64,000 bases of DNA from CALUVN01 sp944323595 (GCA_963931255.1 OZ006972.1:1116001-1180000); one strand, 5' to 3'; numbered from the stretch's first letter, positions 1-8,690 are shown. Program-made: numbers and translations. The notes: generated from the letters alone by a model not told the origin.

Positions 1-932
1 TCTTCAAATAAACGTTTTTCTTTTATTTCTACCCTATTATCATTATAGTAGTTTTCTCCATTTTTAATTTCATTTTCTTCATTAACAACTAATGTATAAT
101 CGAATTTTTTAAATATTACATTATACTTCTCAATAAACTCTTTTGATATTTTATCAATGTGTGGTCCCAGAAAATAGAATCTAGCTTTATGCTGGTTAAG
201 CATTTTATTACAAGCATTATTTAAAACTTCGTATCTTTCATCATCTCTTTTTTGACTTATTTTGTAAAATTCATCTAAAATAAACATGTCTATACGTGGC
301 ATATCTTTATATTCCATAACTCTTTCCGCTGTTAATAAGAATAAATTTCCCTTTTTTTCATCAGGTTCATCTGCAACCCTAACAATAATTTTATATTGAT
401 CTTCATATTTCCTTAAATTATTTCTTGTTTCATTCAATAATGCTAATGTTGGCTGAATTACAACAATATTTTTATACTTATTACTTGCAACTAATTCTTC
501 TATTAACAGACTTTTGCCAAAACTTGTAGGAGCACTAATTACAAGATTAGATTCTGTGTTGAGTAATAAATCACAAACCTCTTGTTGTGCAGAATGAAAA
601 TATATGTTCCCTTTTATATAATTAGCTTTATGGAATTCTTTTGAAATTTCACCTCTTAGATTATCAAGATAAAAATTTTCTTGTTCTTTTTCAAGATAGG
701 GATAGAAACCACACTTAGTTACTATATCAGTATATAATTTATGTAGTTCTTGAGGGATACTAATCCAATTATCAATAATGTAAATAATGATATTTCTTGC
801 TAATTGCTTTTCTGAGGAATCTTCTGTCTCCAAAATAGTATTAAGCTCCTTTGCTAAAGAAAAATAATCATACCAAGTAAAAGATCTATTTTTAATTTGC
901 TTTATAATGTTGTTGTATTCTTCTGCTAACAT
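1..932 (-). CDS. hamB: HamB-like helicase of a Hachiman defence system (3' end beyond window)
   Basis: The reading frame is open from an ATG at 932 down to base 1 (310 codons), so the gene continues past the window. Visible helicase parts are a Walker A-type motif APTSFGKS (residues 134-141), a QPTLALLNE segment (160-168) and a DEFYK box (220-224) in place of DEAD/DExH. The start lies one base after the stop of the DUF1837-type gene upstream, which is the hamA-hamB order. In Hachiman systems HamB is an ATP-dependent helicase that restrains and activates the HamA nuclease during phage attack. The family call rests mostly on the partner; the C-terminal half is not visible. Confidence 0.8.
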   Translation of the reverse strand, partial: MLAEEYNNIIKQIKNRSFTWYDYFSLAKELNTILETEDSSEKQLARNIIIYIIDNWISIPQELHKLYTDIVTKCGFYPYLEKEQENFYLDNLRGEISKEFHKANYIKGNIYFHSAQQEVCDLLLNTESNLVISAPTSFGKSLLIEELVASNKYKNIVVIQPTLALLNETRNNLRKYEDQYKIIVRVADEPDEKKGNLFLLTAERVMEYKDMPRIDMFILDEFYKISQKRDDERYEVLNNACNKMLNQHKARFYFLGPHIDKISKEFIEKYNVIFKKFDYTLVVNEENEIKNGENYYNDNRVEIKEKRLFE

Positions 933-933
933 A

Positions 934-1803
934 TTACTCTACAACCTCACTAATTCTTTTATAATATTCTTCAATTAAAATGTCTTTAGATGGTACTGGG
1001 AAAAGCATTAATAAAATATTTAAACAAGCTGGTCGTATAATATTTTTATTATCAAAATAATTATATAATTCTCCAATGTGAATTTCATATTCTTTTATAA
1101 ATTGTTCACATAAACTTGTATATTCATTATATTTATCATAATTATAAGTACACAGGAGTGGAACATAAAGTGCATCAATCACATTTTCTAATGTTTTTTC
1201 TTTTCTGAGCATGTATTCCCAGTCTTCAATAGTTCTTATCATTGGTTTGACTATAGTTTCTTGATCTATTAAATTATCACTTGATACTGCTTCAGATATT
1301 TTAACAAATTGTTTTCTTACATAATCTGCATTGAAATGTTTTTTTATATCATCTGCTAATGCATCAATACCACCTTTCGCATCAGCATACATTTTACTTT
1401 CACCTAATACAAGTATATTTTTAGACTCGTCAGGTAAAACATGTACAATGTCAAAGCTTTTCGGACTTGTATTTTTATCTACTGCAAAGTAAAAACGACC
1501 AGCAAAAGGAATTGTTCCTACATACTTTCTTAATAATGTATGTAATATAATCTCTCCGAGATCACCTTCTTTTTTGGTATTTCTTGCTTTAGGATCTTTA
1601 TATAACTTTTCACAAGCATTAAAAAATTTTTTATGTTCTCTAGGTTTTGGAATATTTTTATACTTAATCCCGAATACAAATTCTAACAATGAATCCATAA
1701 GAATATCAAGAAGCTCCGAAGAGTTATTACCGTTTTCGTCAAAATACAAATAATAGGATTTTAATGTTTCTTGATTTATATGTTGAGGAACAATATTTTT
1801 CAT
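934..1803 (-). CDS. hamA: HamA-like DUF1837 nuclease of a Hachiman defence system
   Basis: The 289-residue protein has the DUF1837 pattern: GDLGEIILHTLL near 80-91, FDIVHV near 117-122, and LGESKMY followed by GGIDALADDIKKH near 133-156. D118 with E135-x-K137 fits a PD-(D/E)xK-type nuclease centre, as proposed for HamA. HamA is the DNA-degrading effector held in check by HamB. No clear Shine-Dalgarno precedes the ATG. A TATAAT (complement of 1815-1820) ends about 11 bases upstream, so the transcript may be almost leaderless. The A+T-rich base use and a neighbouring recombinase suggest horizontal acquisition. Confidence 0.82.
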   Translation of the reverse strand: MKNIVPQHINQETLKSYYLYFDENGNNSSELLDILMDSLLEFVFGIKYKNIPKPREHKKFFNACEKLYKDPKARNTKKEGDLGEIILHTLLRKYVGTIPFAGRFYFAVDKNTSPKSFDIVHVLPDESKNILVLGESKMYADAKGGIDALADDIKKHFNADYVRKQFVKISEAVSSDNLIDQETIVKPMIRTIEDWEYMLRKEKTLENVIDALYVPLLCTYNYDKYNEYTSLCEQFIKEYEIHIGELYNYFDNKNIIRPACLNILLMLFPVPSKDILIEEYYKRISEVVE

Positions 1804-1844
1804 AAGTTTATTGTATTATAAATATGCATAATACAGGTAATTAT

Positions 1845-2384
1845 TTACAGATAAAAATTCCTATAAACCTCATCGATATCTTCTTGTTCGATGCCGATGT
1901 AGCGGAGTGTTACTGATGGAGAAGAGTGGTTAAAGATTTTTTGCAGGAGTACGATATCATTATATTTTTTATAATGATGATACCCAAATGTCTTCTTTAG
2001 TGTATGAGTTCCGATTCTTTCCTTCACCCCAACAGCTTGTGCTGCCTTATTCAAAATTCTATATGCCTGTGCTCTATCCAACCTGCAATGTTTTTGTGTA
2101 TAAAAAAGCGGTTGTTCACTCGGCAAACCTTCTACAAATAAATCAATCTCCTCTTTCAAAAACCTATTAAGCGGAAATTTCTTATACTTATTCGTCTTTT
2201 TCTCTCTAATTTCAATATAATCTCTGTCTTTTACATCCCCAACATCAAGAGAAAGAATATCCGATATCCTGAGTCCTGTATTTATTCCAAAGCTGAAAAG
2301 CAGTGCATTTCTTGGCCTTTTTGCCAAATATTTTTTAATCTTTTGAATATCTTCTAGCTTTTTTATAGGTTGTACTATGTTCAT
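1845..2384 (-). CDS. minimal tyrosine recombinase (phage-type integrase)
   Basis: The 179-residue protein is essentially the catalytic domain alone, with INTGLRISD (R39), HTLKKTFGYH (H127), FNHSSPSVTLRYIGI (H153, Y162). This is the small integrase type found widely in Gram-positive and related genomes. The frame is open 46 codons further upstream, but that extension does not look like an integrase, and ATG 2384 begins right before the family homology. An oddity is K130 where the HxxR motif usually has arginine. It sits between the Hachiman pair and hipBA and could have mobilised either. I see no tRNA or obvious attachment repeat beside it. Confidence 0.8.
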   Translation of the reverse strand: MNIVQPIKKLEDIQKIKKYLAKRPRNALLFSFGINTGLRISDILSLDVGDVKDRDYIEIREKKTNKYKKFPLNRFLKEEIDLFVEGLPSEQPLFYTQKHCRLDRAQAYRILNKAAQAVGVKERIGTHTLKKTFGYHHYKKYNDIVLLQKIFNHSSPSVTLRYIGIEQEDIDEVYRNFYL

Positions 2385-2502
2385 TTGAAATCCGCTTAAT
2401 CTCAGACAATGATTGCTTCTTTGGTCAAAAAAGTAAAGACGAATGACACAAAATTTAAACACTCTTAAAATTGTGCTTAGCGGCGTTCGGGCGGGTTGGG
2501 TA

Positions 2503-2535
2503 GAAATACAACACAACTTCATTTTGTTGTGTTTC
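2503..2535. repeat. 11-bp imperfect inverted repeat upstream of hipBA
   Basis: The arms 2503-2513 and 2525-2535 pair over 11 positions with one G-T pair around an 11-base loop. There is no T-run, so an operator or recombinase-related site is as likely as a terminator. Function is unknown. Confidence 0.4.
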
Positions 2536-2560
2536 GGGGTAAAGAGTTTGTGTACAAATT

Positions 2561-2617
2561 AGATAATATGTTATCTACTTATTGACTTTTTAGCAATAAT
2601 AGTATAATATATTATCT
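2561..2617 (+). promoter_or_regulatory. hipBA promoter with twin palindromic operators
   Basis: ATAATATGTTATCT (2563-2576) recurs as ATAATATATTATCT (2604-2617) with one mismatch. The offset is 41 bp, close to four helical turns. Both copies are near-palindromes: AGATAA/TTATCT in the first, and ATAATATATTAT in the second. The -10 TATAAT (2603-2608) overlaps the second copy, and TTGACT (2582-2587) is a -35 with a short 15-bp spacer. The layout fits repression by HipB dimers. The hipB ATG follows ten bases after the -10, so the mRNA would have almost no leader. Confidence 0.65.
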
Positions 2618-2902
2618 ATGAACAGTTTTTTGTTTAACCCTAAAACTCCTAATGAAATAGCAAAAGAATTAGTTGAAAAAATTAAGCAGCAACGCAAAAA
2701 GCTTAAAATTTCACAAATTCAGCTTGCTTCAAAATCAGGTGTCAGCCTTGGTTCTATCAAAAGGTTTGAATCAAAGTATGAAATTTCTCTAAATTCTTTT
2801 ATAAAAATTCTGATTGCCCTTAATTTAGAAGGTGATTTAGAAAATTTGTTTACGCAAAAAAATTACGCTTCCATTGATGAGGTTATAAATGGAAAATTAT
2901 AA
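2618..2902 (+). CDS. hipB: HipB-like XRE-family antitoxin
   Basis: The 94-residue protein carries a helix-turn-helix of the XRE/Cro type at about residues 15-75 (QRKKLKISQIQLASKSGVS, then SIKRFESKYEISLNSFIKIL). It overlaps the following hipA by 14 bases, the usual translational coupling of this module. HipB binds and neutralises the HipA kinase and represses its own promoter; the two palindromes just upstream are the likely operators. The ATG at 2618 has no Shine-Dalgarno and lies just after the -10 element, so a near-leaderless start is likely. Confidence 0.85.
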   Translation: MNSFLFNPKTPNEIAKELVEKIKQQRKKLKISQIQLASKSGVSLGSIKRFESKYEISLNSFIKILIALNLEGDLENLFTQKNYASIDEVINGKL

Positions 2903-3992
2903 ATTTTTAAAAGTATTTTATAATGATATTTTAGTTGGTACTCTTGCGAAAACACCCGAAAGAGTTGTTGCTTTTGAATATGATTCGGATTGGCTGAACA
3001 ATGGCTTTAGTATTTCGCCTTTTAGTTTGCCGCTCATCAAAAAAGTTTTTATACCCAAATACGAACCATTTGGCGGACTATTTGGCGTTTTTAATGACAG
3101 TCTGCCTGACGGTTGGGGACGGTTGCTTGTTGACAGATTGTTTTTGAAAAACAAAATAAATCCTGCTGAAATTGATAATCTTAATCGTCTTGCTGTTGTT
3201 CAGAAAAGCGGGATGGGTGCCTTGACTTATAAGCCTGAACACATATTTGAAACGGAAAACAAAATTTGCGATTATGACATTCTTGCTCAAGAGTGTTCCA
3301 AAATACTGGAATCACAAGATTCGGCTAACTTAGATGAACTTTTTCAACTTGGTGGTTCATCCGGCGGTGCAAGGCCTAAAATTTTAACTTCTATAGATAA
3401 CGAAGACTGGATAATTAAATTCCCGTCATCTTTTGACCCTAAAAATATTGGCGAAAAAGAGTATCAATATTCATTATGCGCAAAAGATTGCGGAATAGAT
3501 ATGCCGGAAACAAGGCTTTTTTCATCAAAAATTTGTTCGGGGTATTTTGGGGTAAAAAGGTTTGACCGTAAAAACGGCAGAAAAATTCATATGGTATCAG
3601 CAAGCGGACTGTTAGAAACAAGTCACAGGCTTCCTAATCTGGATTACAATATTTTGATGAAGCTTACGCTTGAACTTACAAGAAATTATAATGATATTGA
3701 ACAACTATTCAGGCTAATGTGTTTTAATGTATTTGCAAACAACAGAGATGACCATTCAAAGAATTTTTCTTTTCTTTTTGATGATATAAAAAAAGAATGG
3801 CACTTATCTCCTGCTTACGATTTGACGTATAGTTTTTCATTTAATGGAGAACACGCGACAACAATTAATGGCGAGGGCAAAAATCCGACTTTAGACGATA
3901 TTCTAGCCGTGGCAAAAAATATAGGGCTCAAGGAAAAATTTGCAAAAGATATTGCATTAGATATTCAAAAAAAGTGCTCGAAATTATTTTAA
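2889..3992 (+). CDS. hipA: HipA-like serine/threonine kinase toxin
   Basis: The 367-residue protein has the HipA N-terminal domain (about 5-110) and the C-terminal kinase domain. The glycine-rich loop GGSSGGARPK (155-164), ATP-binding lysine in IIKFPS (K177), catalytic NNRDDHSKN (284-292) and metal-binding SPAYDLTYS (D311) are all present, so the kinase looks active. In studied members HipA phosphorylates tRNA synthetases and halts translation, giving persistence. It is shorter than E. coli HipA (about 440 residues). The target here cannot be read from sequence. Confidence 0.88.
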   Translation: MENYKFLKVFYNDILVGTLAKTPERVVAFEYDSDWLNNGFSISPFSLPLIKKVFIPKYEPFGGLFGVFNDSLPDGWGRLLVDRLFLKNKINPAEIDNLNRLAVVQKSGMGALTYKPEHIFETENKICDYDILAQECSKILESQDSANLDELFQLGGSSGGARPKILTSIDNEDWIIKFPSSFDPKNIGEKEYQYSLCAKDCGIDMPETRLFSSKICSGYFGVKRFDRKNGRKIHMVSASGLLETSHRLPNLDYNILMKLTLELTRNYNDIEQLFRLMCFNVFANNRDDHSKNFSFLFDDIKKEWHLSPAYDLTYSFSFNGEHATTINGEGKNPTLDDILAVAKNIGLKEKFAKDIALDIQKKCSKLF

Positions 3993-4108
3993 TTAACCTA
4001 ATCTTTTTGTCTATTTAATCTTTAAATAGCAGCTTCTTTAAAGTAATTAATAGTAATAGGTAATAGGTTTCTGGGACATTGAGACGGCGAAACTTTAATA
4101 AAAAGTCA

Positions 4109-4137
4109 AACAAACAGCCTATTTGAGGCTGTTTGTT
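4109..4137 (-). terminator. hairpin downstream of the XRE gene
   Basis: A perfect 11-bp stem (4109-4119 with 4127-4137) surrounds a 7-base loop. On the minus strand the stem is followed by a T-rich stretch, so it could end the XRE transcript. The rest of 3993-4238 shows no gene. Confidence 0.55.
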
Positions 4138-4238
4138 AGTATTGAGATGTGTCAAATTATCAATTGGCTTAGGATAACAATAAAATATAAATATCCCTGA
4201 CAACATTATAAAAAATATTGAAGTATGAAAGAAGCTAT

Positions 4239-4457
4239 TTAAGAGTTATCTTTAAACAACATATAAACTTCCGTGTCAAAATAATTAGCTAGCATTTCAA
4301 TTTTATCTATAGTAATATTTATTTTACCTTTTTCAAGTTTAGAAATATAAGAATTATCGACTCCCAAAATCAAAGATAATTCTTCCCTGCTTAATTTTTT
4401 CTGTATTCGCAGATTTTTTATATTATCTGATAATATTTGTCTAATATCTTGACTCAT
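4239..4457 (-). CDS. small XRE-family transcriptional regulator
   Basis: The 72-residue protein is almost entirely one Cro/C1-type helix-turn-helix domain: NLRIQKKLSREELSLILGV, then NSYISKLEKGKINITIDKIEML. Such single-domain regulators are common in mobile elements and beside toxin genes, but no toxin partner is adjacent; the divergent neighbour is a HAD-like protein. The target is unknown. It is likely part of the accessory region that includes hipBA and Hachiman. Confidence 0.8.
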   Translation of the reverse strand: MSQDIRQILSDNIKNLRIQKKLSREELSLILGVDNSYISKLEKGKINITIDKIEMLANYFDTEVYMLFKDNS

Positions 4458-4523
4458 ATTCCAATTATGTTATTATGAGTACATTATTAACAGGAATGAC
4501 AGTCCATTTTGCAGGGTAATTTT

Positions 4524-4859
4524 ATGTGTAATAAAAAAATACTTATAGATTTAGATGGAGTATTAAATGAATATGGAAAAGAGAAATTTAATGAAAATTA
4601 TATTCCTGAAATTAAAGCCGGGGCTTATGAATTTTTAGAAACTTTATCTCAAAGTGCAGAGCTGTACCTTTTTACGTCAAGAAATTTAATGCTTGCGACT
4701 AAATGGTTAATAAGTAACAACATAGATAAATTTTTTAAAGATGTTACTAATATAAAATTGCCGTCTTATCTTTATATTGATGACAGGACGATTTGTTTCA
4801 AGGGGGATTATCACAAAACTCTTGAAGAAATTGAAAAATTCAAAGTTTATTGGAAATAA
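4524..4859 (+). CDS. small HAD-superfamily phosphatase-like protein
   Basis: The 111-residue protein has the HAD motifs LIDLDGVL (nucleophile D9, acid D11), YLFTSRN (motif II) and LYIDDR (motif IV). There is no large cap domain, so it is a minimal HAD fold like those acting on nucleotides or nucleic-acid 3' ends. The substrate cannot be told. ATG 4524 is preferred over an upstream TTG because a CAGGGT sequence lies about seven bases before it. It is divergent from the XRE gene. Confidence 0.7.
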   Translation: MCNKKILIDLDGVLNEYGKEKFNENYIPEIKAGAYEFLETLSQSAELYLFTSRNLMLATKWLISNNIDKFFKDVTNIKLPSYLYIDDRTICFKGDYHKTLEEIEKFKVYWK

Positions 4860-4924
4860 TATTTACCACCACTTATATCAAACGCGAATTTCTTAATCAC
4901 GAATTAACAACATAAGCTATTCTG

Positions 4925-4957
4925 TAATAAAAAATACATAATCTGTATTTTTTTATT
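4925..4957. terminator. bidirectional terminator between the HAD and DedA genes
   Basis: An A-rich arm reading AAAAATACA pairs with TGTATTTTT around a 5-base loop, with flanking A and T runs on both sides. It serves two convergent genes and overlaps the stop of the DedA gene. Confidence 0.65.
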
Positions 4958-5582
4958 ATGATTCTTTTAAATGTTTGAAATGTTTATAAATATACAAAAC
5001 GCCTAGTACTGCGATAACCAGTACAATCAATATGTCAAACTTGTGCCATAGGTGTTTAAACATTTCCATGTTCTGTCCGAATTTTACGCCGACATATACC
5101 AGAAGATAACTCCATACAAGAGAACCTAAAAAGGTTAATGTAAAAAATATTCTTTTTCTGGCTTTTAAAATTCCGGCAGGCAGTGAGATAAATGTTCTTA
5201 TAACCGGCAGCATTCTGCATATAAAAAATGCCCAGTCGCCGTATTTTTCTACCCATTTATCAGCATCTTCAAGGTCTTTATGAGAAATCAAAAAGTATTT
5301 CCCGTATTTTTCTATAAACTGACGTCCGCCAAAGTAGCCAAGATAATATGATGGGATTGAACCCAGAACACATCCAAAAGCACCTGCCCACGCCGCTACA
5401 TGGAAGTTCATTTCCCCCTTACTTACTATATATCCCGCAAAAGGCAGAATAGCTTCGCTCGGCAGCGGTATATTACAGGATTCTATTGCCATAAGCAGGC
5501 TTATACCAAACGGTCCTAAATATGTAATTACATGTTCTATAAAACTTACAAGATGAGATAAAATCAGATTAATGAATTCCAT
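4956..5582 (-). CDS. DedA-family inner-membrane protein
   Basis: The 208-residue multi-pass protein has DedA (SNARE-associated) hallmarks: NIPLPSEAILPFAGY near the N-terminus, GSIPSYYLGYFGGR, and CRMLPVIRTFISLPAGILK. DedA proteins are proton-motive-force-linked membrane proteins, several of which act as lipid (undecaprenyl phosphate or phosphatidylethanolamine) translocases. ATG 5582 follows a GGGGGAG sequence; an upstream TTG would overlap it. It stands alone between two unrelated units, and its lipid substrate is unknown. Confidence 0.85.
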   Translation of the reverse strand: MEFINLILSHLVSFIEHVITYLGPFGISLLMAIESCNIPLPSEAILPFAGYIVSKGEMNFHVAAWAGAFGCVLGSIPSYYLGYFGGRQFIEKYGKYFLISHKDLEDADKWVEKYGDWAFFICRMLPVIRTFISLPAGILKARKRIFFTLTFLGSLVWSYLLVYVGVKFGQNMEMFKHLWHKFDILIVLVIAVLGVLYIYKHFKHLKES

Positions 5583-5672
5583 ATGCTCCCCCAATTTTTT
5601 GCTTCTTTATCTTACCAGAAACAAGAGAAAATTAAAACTTTTATACAATTCGCAAATTATTAAACGACAAGT

Positions 5673-7217
5673 TTATTTTTGGCTGTCTGTGTTTGTTTTT
5701 AAATAAAATGCAAACGGTATAAGCAAAAATGCTATCAGTGCAAATATCGTAAAAACATCGACATAAGCCATTAAACGTGATTGCGTCAAAAGTGATTTGT
5801 AAAGATACATGTTTGTCTTTGTGCCGGCAAAGGTTCCGGAGGCATTTGCCATAAATGTGTGCACAAGTGATGAGAATTTTTGTTGAAAAATCAGGTTGAA
5901 ATTCGATAAATTTTTGACCAGATAAACCTGATGGATTTGCGCATGACGGGCAACAAGAGTGGATGCTACAGATGCTATTACTGCAGTCATTGTACTTTTA
6001 CATAAATTGTGGAGACTTGCTCCGTTTGTCAGTTCTGATTTTGGTAATGTTCCTAAAACTAACGCCGATACAGGGATAAATGTCATAATAACTCCAACTC
6101 CCATAAGCACCTGGGGAATAGCTATATAAATAAATGATACACTAAGGTTCAGATTTATAAAAAATAAAATTGAAATACCTAAAAAGAAAAAGCCGAGAGC
6201 TATTAATATCCTGTTGTCAAAAATTTTCATTAACGGATTTATAGCAATCATCATTAATACACATGATACTATCCTTGGCGCGAGTGCAAATCCGCTTAAA
6301 ATCGCAGTATAACCCATTAGATTCTGCAGAAACTGCGGGATAAGTACAATGCTCGAAAATACAAGCATATTAATTGATGCGCTTAAAATTGTGCCAATTA
6401 GGAAGTTTCTGTCTTTGAATAATCTTAAATTAATCAAAGGTGATTTGCATTCAATTTCCCAAACAATAAAGAATGCAAGTGCGCACGCAGAAAAACCTGC
6501 AAGCCATGAAATCCAGGCACAATCAAACCAGTTGTATTGCTGTCCCTTATCTAACACAACCTGCATTGAAAGAAGCCATAATACAAGCGCAACCATTCCC
6601 GGAAAGTCAGTTTTTGTATGATGTTTTTCGGTTTCAATTTCTTCAATATTAGCATGAACCATTGATATGGAAAGAATTCCCACAGGAATATTAACGAGAT
6701 AAATCCACTGCCAATCCGCGTTATCAACAATAAAGCCGCCGAAAGTCGGGCCTAAAATGGCAAATACCATTACTGCAAGCCCGTACAAGCTCATTGCAAT
6801 ACCTCTTTTATCAGGAGGAAATGCAGCAAGCAAAATAGCCTGTGATACAGGTGTCATCGGCCCTCCGCCGATACCTTGTATTAACCGTCCCAGTACCATT
6901 AAATTCAGGTTAGGCGCCATTGCACAAATAAGTGAACCTATTGTAAATATTCCGATAAATATTTTCAAAAAACGTTTTCTTCCCAAAACGCTCTCAATCC
7001 AGCCTGACATTAGAATAAGACAGGCGTTTGCTATCATATAAGATGTTATAATCCAGTTTGCCTCATCAATTGTTGAGCCGAAATAGCCGGAAATATGCGG
7101 GATTGCAACATTAGTTGCCGATGTTGCAAGGCATGAAAATGATGTCGGCAGAAGAATTGAAAATGCCACAAGCCATAACGGTGCGTGGTGAGGTTTTGAG
7201 ATAACGGCTGCTTGCAT
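5673..7217 (-). CDS. emrB: EmrB/QacA-type drug:H+ antiporter (MFS DHA2)
   Basis: The 514-residue protein has about 14 hydrophobic segments and the MFS motifs GRLIQGIGGGPMTPVSQ and LGPTFGGFIVD. It is the inner-membrane pump of an EmrAB-TolC-type exporter. It begins one base after the EmrA-type adaptor and ends a marR-emrA-emrB operon. The divergent outer-membrane factor completes the tripartite machine. Substrates in this family include uncouplers, hydrophobic drugs and bile-like compounds; which apply here is unknown. Confidence 0.9.
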   Translation of the reverse strand: MQAAVISKPHHAPLWLVAFSILLPTSFSCLATSATNVAIPHISGYFGSTIDEANWIITSYMIANACLILMSGWIESVLGRKRFLKIFIGIFTIGSLICAMAPNLNLMVLGRLIQGIGGGPMTPVSQAILLAAFPPDKRGIAMSLYGLAVMVFAILGPTFGGFIVDNADWQWIYLVNIPVGILSISMVHANIEEIETEKHHTKTDFPGMVALVLWLLSMQVVLDKGQQYNWFDCAWISWLAGFSACALAFFIVWEIECKSPLINLRLFKDRNFLIGTILSASINMLVFSSIVLIPQFLQNLMGYTAILSGFALAPRIVSCVLMMIAINPLMKIFDNRILIALGFFFLGISILFFINLNLSVSFIYIAIPQVLMGVGVIMTFIPVSALVLGTLPKSELTNGASLHNLCKSTMTAVIASVASTLVARHAQIHQVYLVKNLSNFNLIFQQKFSSLVHTFMANASGTFAGTKTNMYLYKSLLTQSRLMAYVDVFTIFALIAFLLIPFAFYLKTNTDSQK

Positions 7218-7218
7218 T

Positions 7219-8202
7219 TTATTTAACCTTTACCTCCGGTACTACAGACATTCCGGGTACTATATTGTATTTTGAAATATCTTCTTTAAATACAATTTTG
7301 ACCGGAACTCTTTGAACAATTTTTACATAACTGCCGACAGCATTTTCCGGAGGAAAAAGACTCTGTCTTGCTCCTGTTGAACGCTGAATACTGTCTACTT
7401 CTCCTTTAAATTTTTTACCGCCGTATGTGTCTATTTTGATTGTAACCGGCTGTCCTTTTTTCATATTGGCAATCTGTGTTTCTTTGAAGTTTGCGACCAC
7501 CCACATTTTTTCCGGCACTATAGCGAACAGGGGCTGGGCGATTTGAACGTAATTCCCCTCTTCAACTGTACGGTTTGTTACAAGCCCGTTTTGTGCTGCA
7601 TAAATTTTTGTGTATGAAAGGTTAAGTTCATCCTGTTCAACTTCTGCTTCCAGTCTTTTTATAGAGGCTGAAATTTCGTCATATCTCGCTTTTGCTGAGT
7701 TGTTATTTGATTGTGCCGAGGTGAGTTTGTTAAGGCTTGCATCGTAATCCTGTTTTGAGGATATGCCTTTTTTGTACATTTTAGAGTATCTGTCAAACTC
7801 TGCTTTTGCAAAATCTAAATCAGACAAACTTCTTGTTACCTGATTTTCTGTATTGACCAGAGCTGCTTTTGCTTCTTCAAGTTTAGCTTTTGTTTCTTTT
7901 AGCTTTGCCTTGTAATCATTCGGGTCTATTTCAAGCAGCAAATCGCCTTTTTTTACTTCCTGGTTATCTTCAATATTTAAATTTAGTACAGGACCTGCGA
8001 CTCTCGGTGCTACTGTGATAACGTGACCTTCAACAAATGCGTCATCTGTTGATTTGTAATATACAGAGTGTATTGAGTAAAAAATTCCGCAAATCAAAAA
8101 TATTATAGCAGTTATGCTTGGAACCAGTACTCTTTTTTTCATATATTCGGGGCGGGTGTCTTCAACTTCCGTTGTAACTTCGGCTTTTTTATCCTTTTCC
8201 AC
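7219..8202 (-). CDS. emrA: EmrA/HlyD-type membrane-fusion adaptor
   Basis: The 327-residue protein has one N-terminal membrane anchor (about 25-48), a lipoyl/barrel-sandwich half near 60-95, a long coiled coil (about 95-195), then the second half (NRTVEEGNYVQIAQPLFAIVP) and a beta-barrel domain. It bridges EmrB and the outer-membrane factor in the periplasm. The start is GTG with AAAGGAGAT five bases upstream. It lies 12 bases after marR and one base before emrB, so the three form one operon. Confidence 0.9.
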   Translation of the reverse strand: MEKDKKAEVTTEVEDTRPEYMKKRVLVPSITAIIFLICGIFYSIHSVYYKSTDDAFVEGHVITVAPRVAGPVLNLNIEDNQEVKKGDLLLEIDPNDYKAKLKETKAKLEEAKAALVNTENQVTRSLSDLDFAKAEFDRYSKMYKKGISSKQDYDASLNKLTSAQSNNNSAKARYDEISASIKRLEAEVEQDELNLSYTKIYAAQNGLVTNRTVEEGNYVQIAQPLFAIVPEKMWVVANFKETQIANMKKGQPVTIKIDTYGGKKFKGEVDSIQRSTGARQSLFPPENAVGSYVKIVQRVPVKIVFKEDISKYNIVPGMSVVPEVKVK

Positions 8203-8214
8203 TTTTATCTCCTT

Positions 8215-8673
8215 TTATATTTGTAATTTAACGCTGTCTCTTATATTCATATTCATTTTTTCCAGTGTACGGAAAGTTACGGCAAGTTCTTCTTCCGTTA
8301 TATTGTTCCTTATCATTTTTCGTATATTTATATCCGTAGGAAATATTTTATCTTTTAGCTCTTTGCCTTTCGGAGTGACAATAAGCTTGTATATTTTTCT
8401 CCCGTTTGAATCAGGAACTTTTTCAATAAGTCCTTTCTGGTGCATTATATCAATTATTCTTGATATATTGGCCCTGTCTTTGAACATAACTTCTGCCAGC
8501 TGGCGCTGATACATAATTTCATCGTTTTCTGTCAACAGATATAAAATTACATACTGATCCGGAGTTATTCCAAAATCTTTTTCCGTAAACGTCTGGGTGG
8601 ATAATCCTCTTATCAGGGTACCTGTAATATATATTAGTGAACCGATTCTTCCTTTTAAGTATTCTCTATACAT
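8215..8673 (-). CDS. MarR-family regulator of the efflux operon
   Basis: The 152-residue protein has a winged helix at about 35-115 (YQRQLAEVMFKDRANISRIIDIMHQKGLIE, shown in part: ANISRIIDIMHQKGLIEK). MarR proteins are dimeric repressors released by small ligands. It is the first gene of the operon with emrA and emrB and is divergent from the outer-membrane factor gene. The perfect inverted repeat in the shared intergenic region is the likely operator, so it probably controls both sides. Confidence 0.85.
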   Translation of the reverse strand: MYREYLKGRIGSLIYITGTLIRGLSTQTFTEKDFGITPDQYVILYLLTENDEIMYQRQLAEVMFKDRANISRIIDIMHQKGLIEKVPDSNGRKIYKLIVTPKGKELKDKIFPTDINIRKMIRNNITEEELAVTFRTLEKMNMNIRDSVKLQI

Positions 8674-8690
8674 TTTTTTCTACCATCTTT

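Noticed and set aside
1988..2170. 60-codon plus-strand frame opposite the integrase
   Set aside because: It is fully antisense to the recombinase catalytic domain with no independent support.
1804..2617. tRNA gene or attachment site beside the integrase
   Set aside because: I looked for a tRNA-like cloverleaf or direct repeats flanking the accessory genes and could not find any by eye.
7219..8202. HlyD-type adaptor of a type I protein secretion system
   Set aside because: The partner is an MFS pump of the EmrB type, not an ABC exporter, so drug efflux fits better.
8114..8509. 131-codon plus-strand frame across emrA and marR
   Set aside because: It is antisense to two well-supported genes, and the hydrophobic bias comes from the opposite strand.
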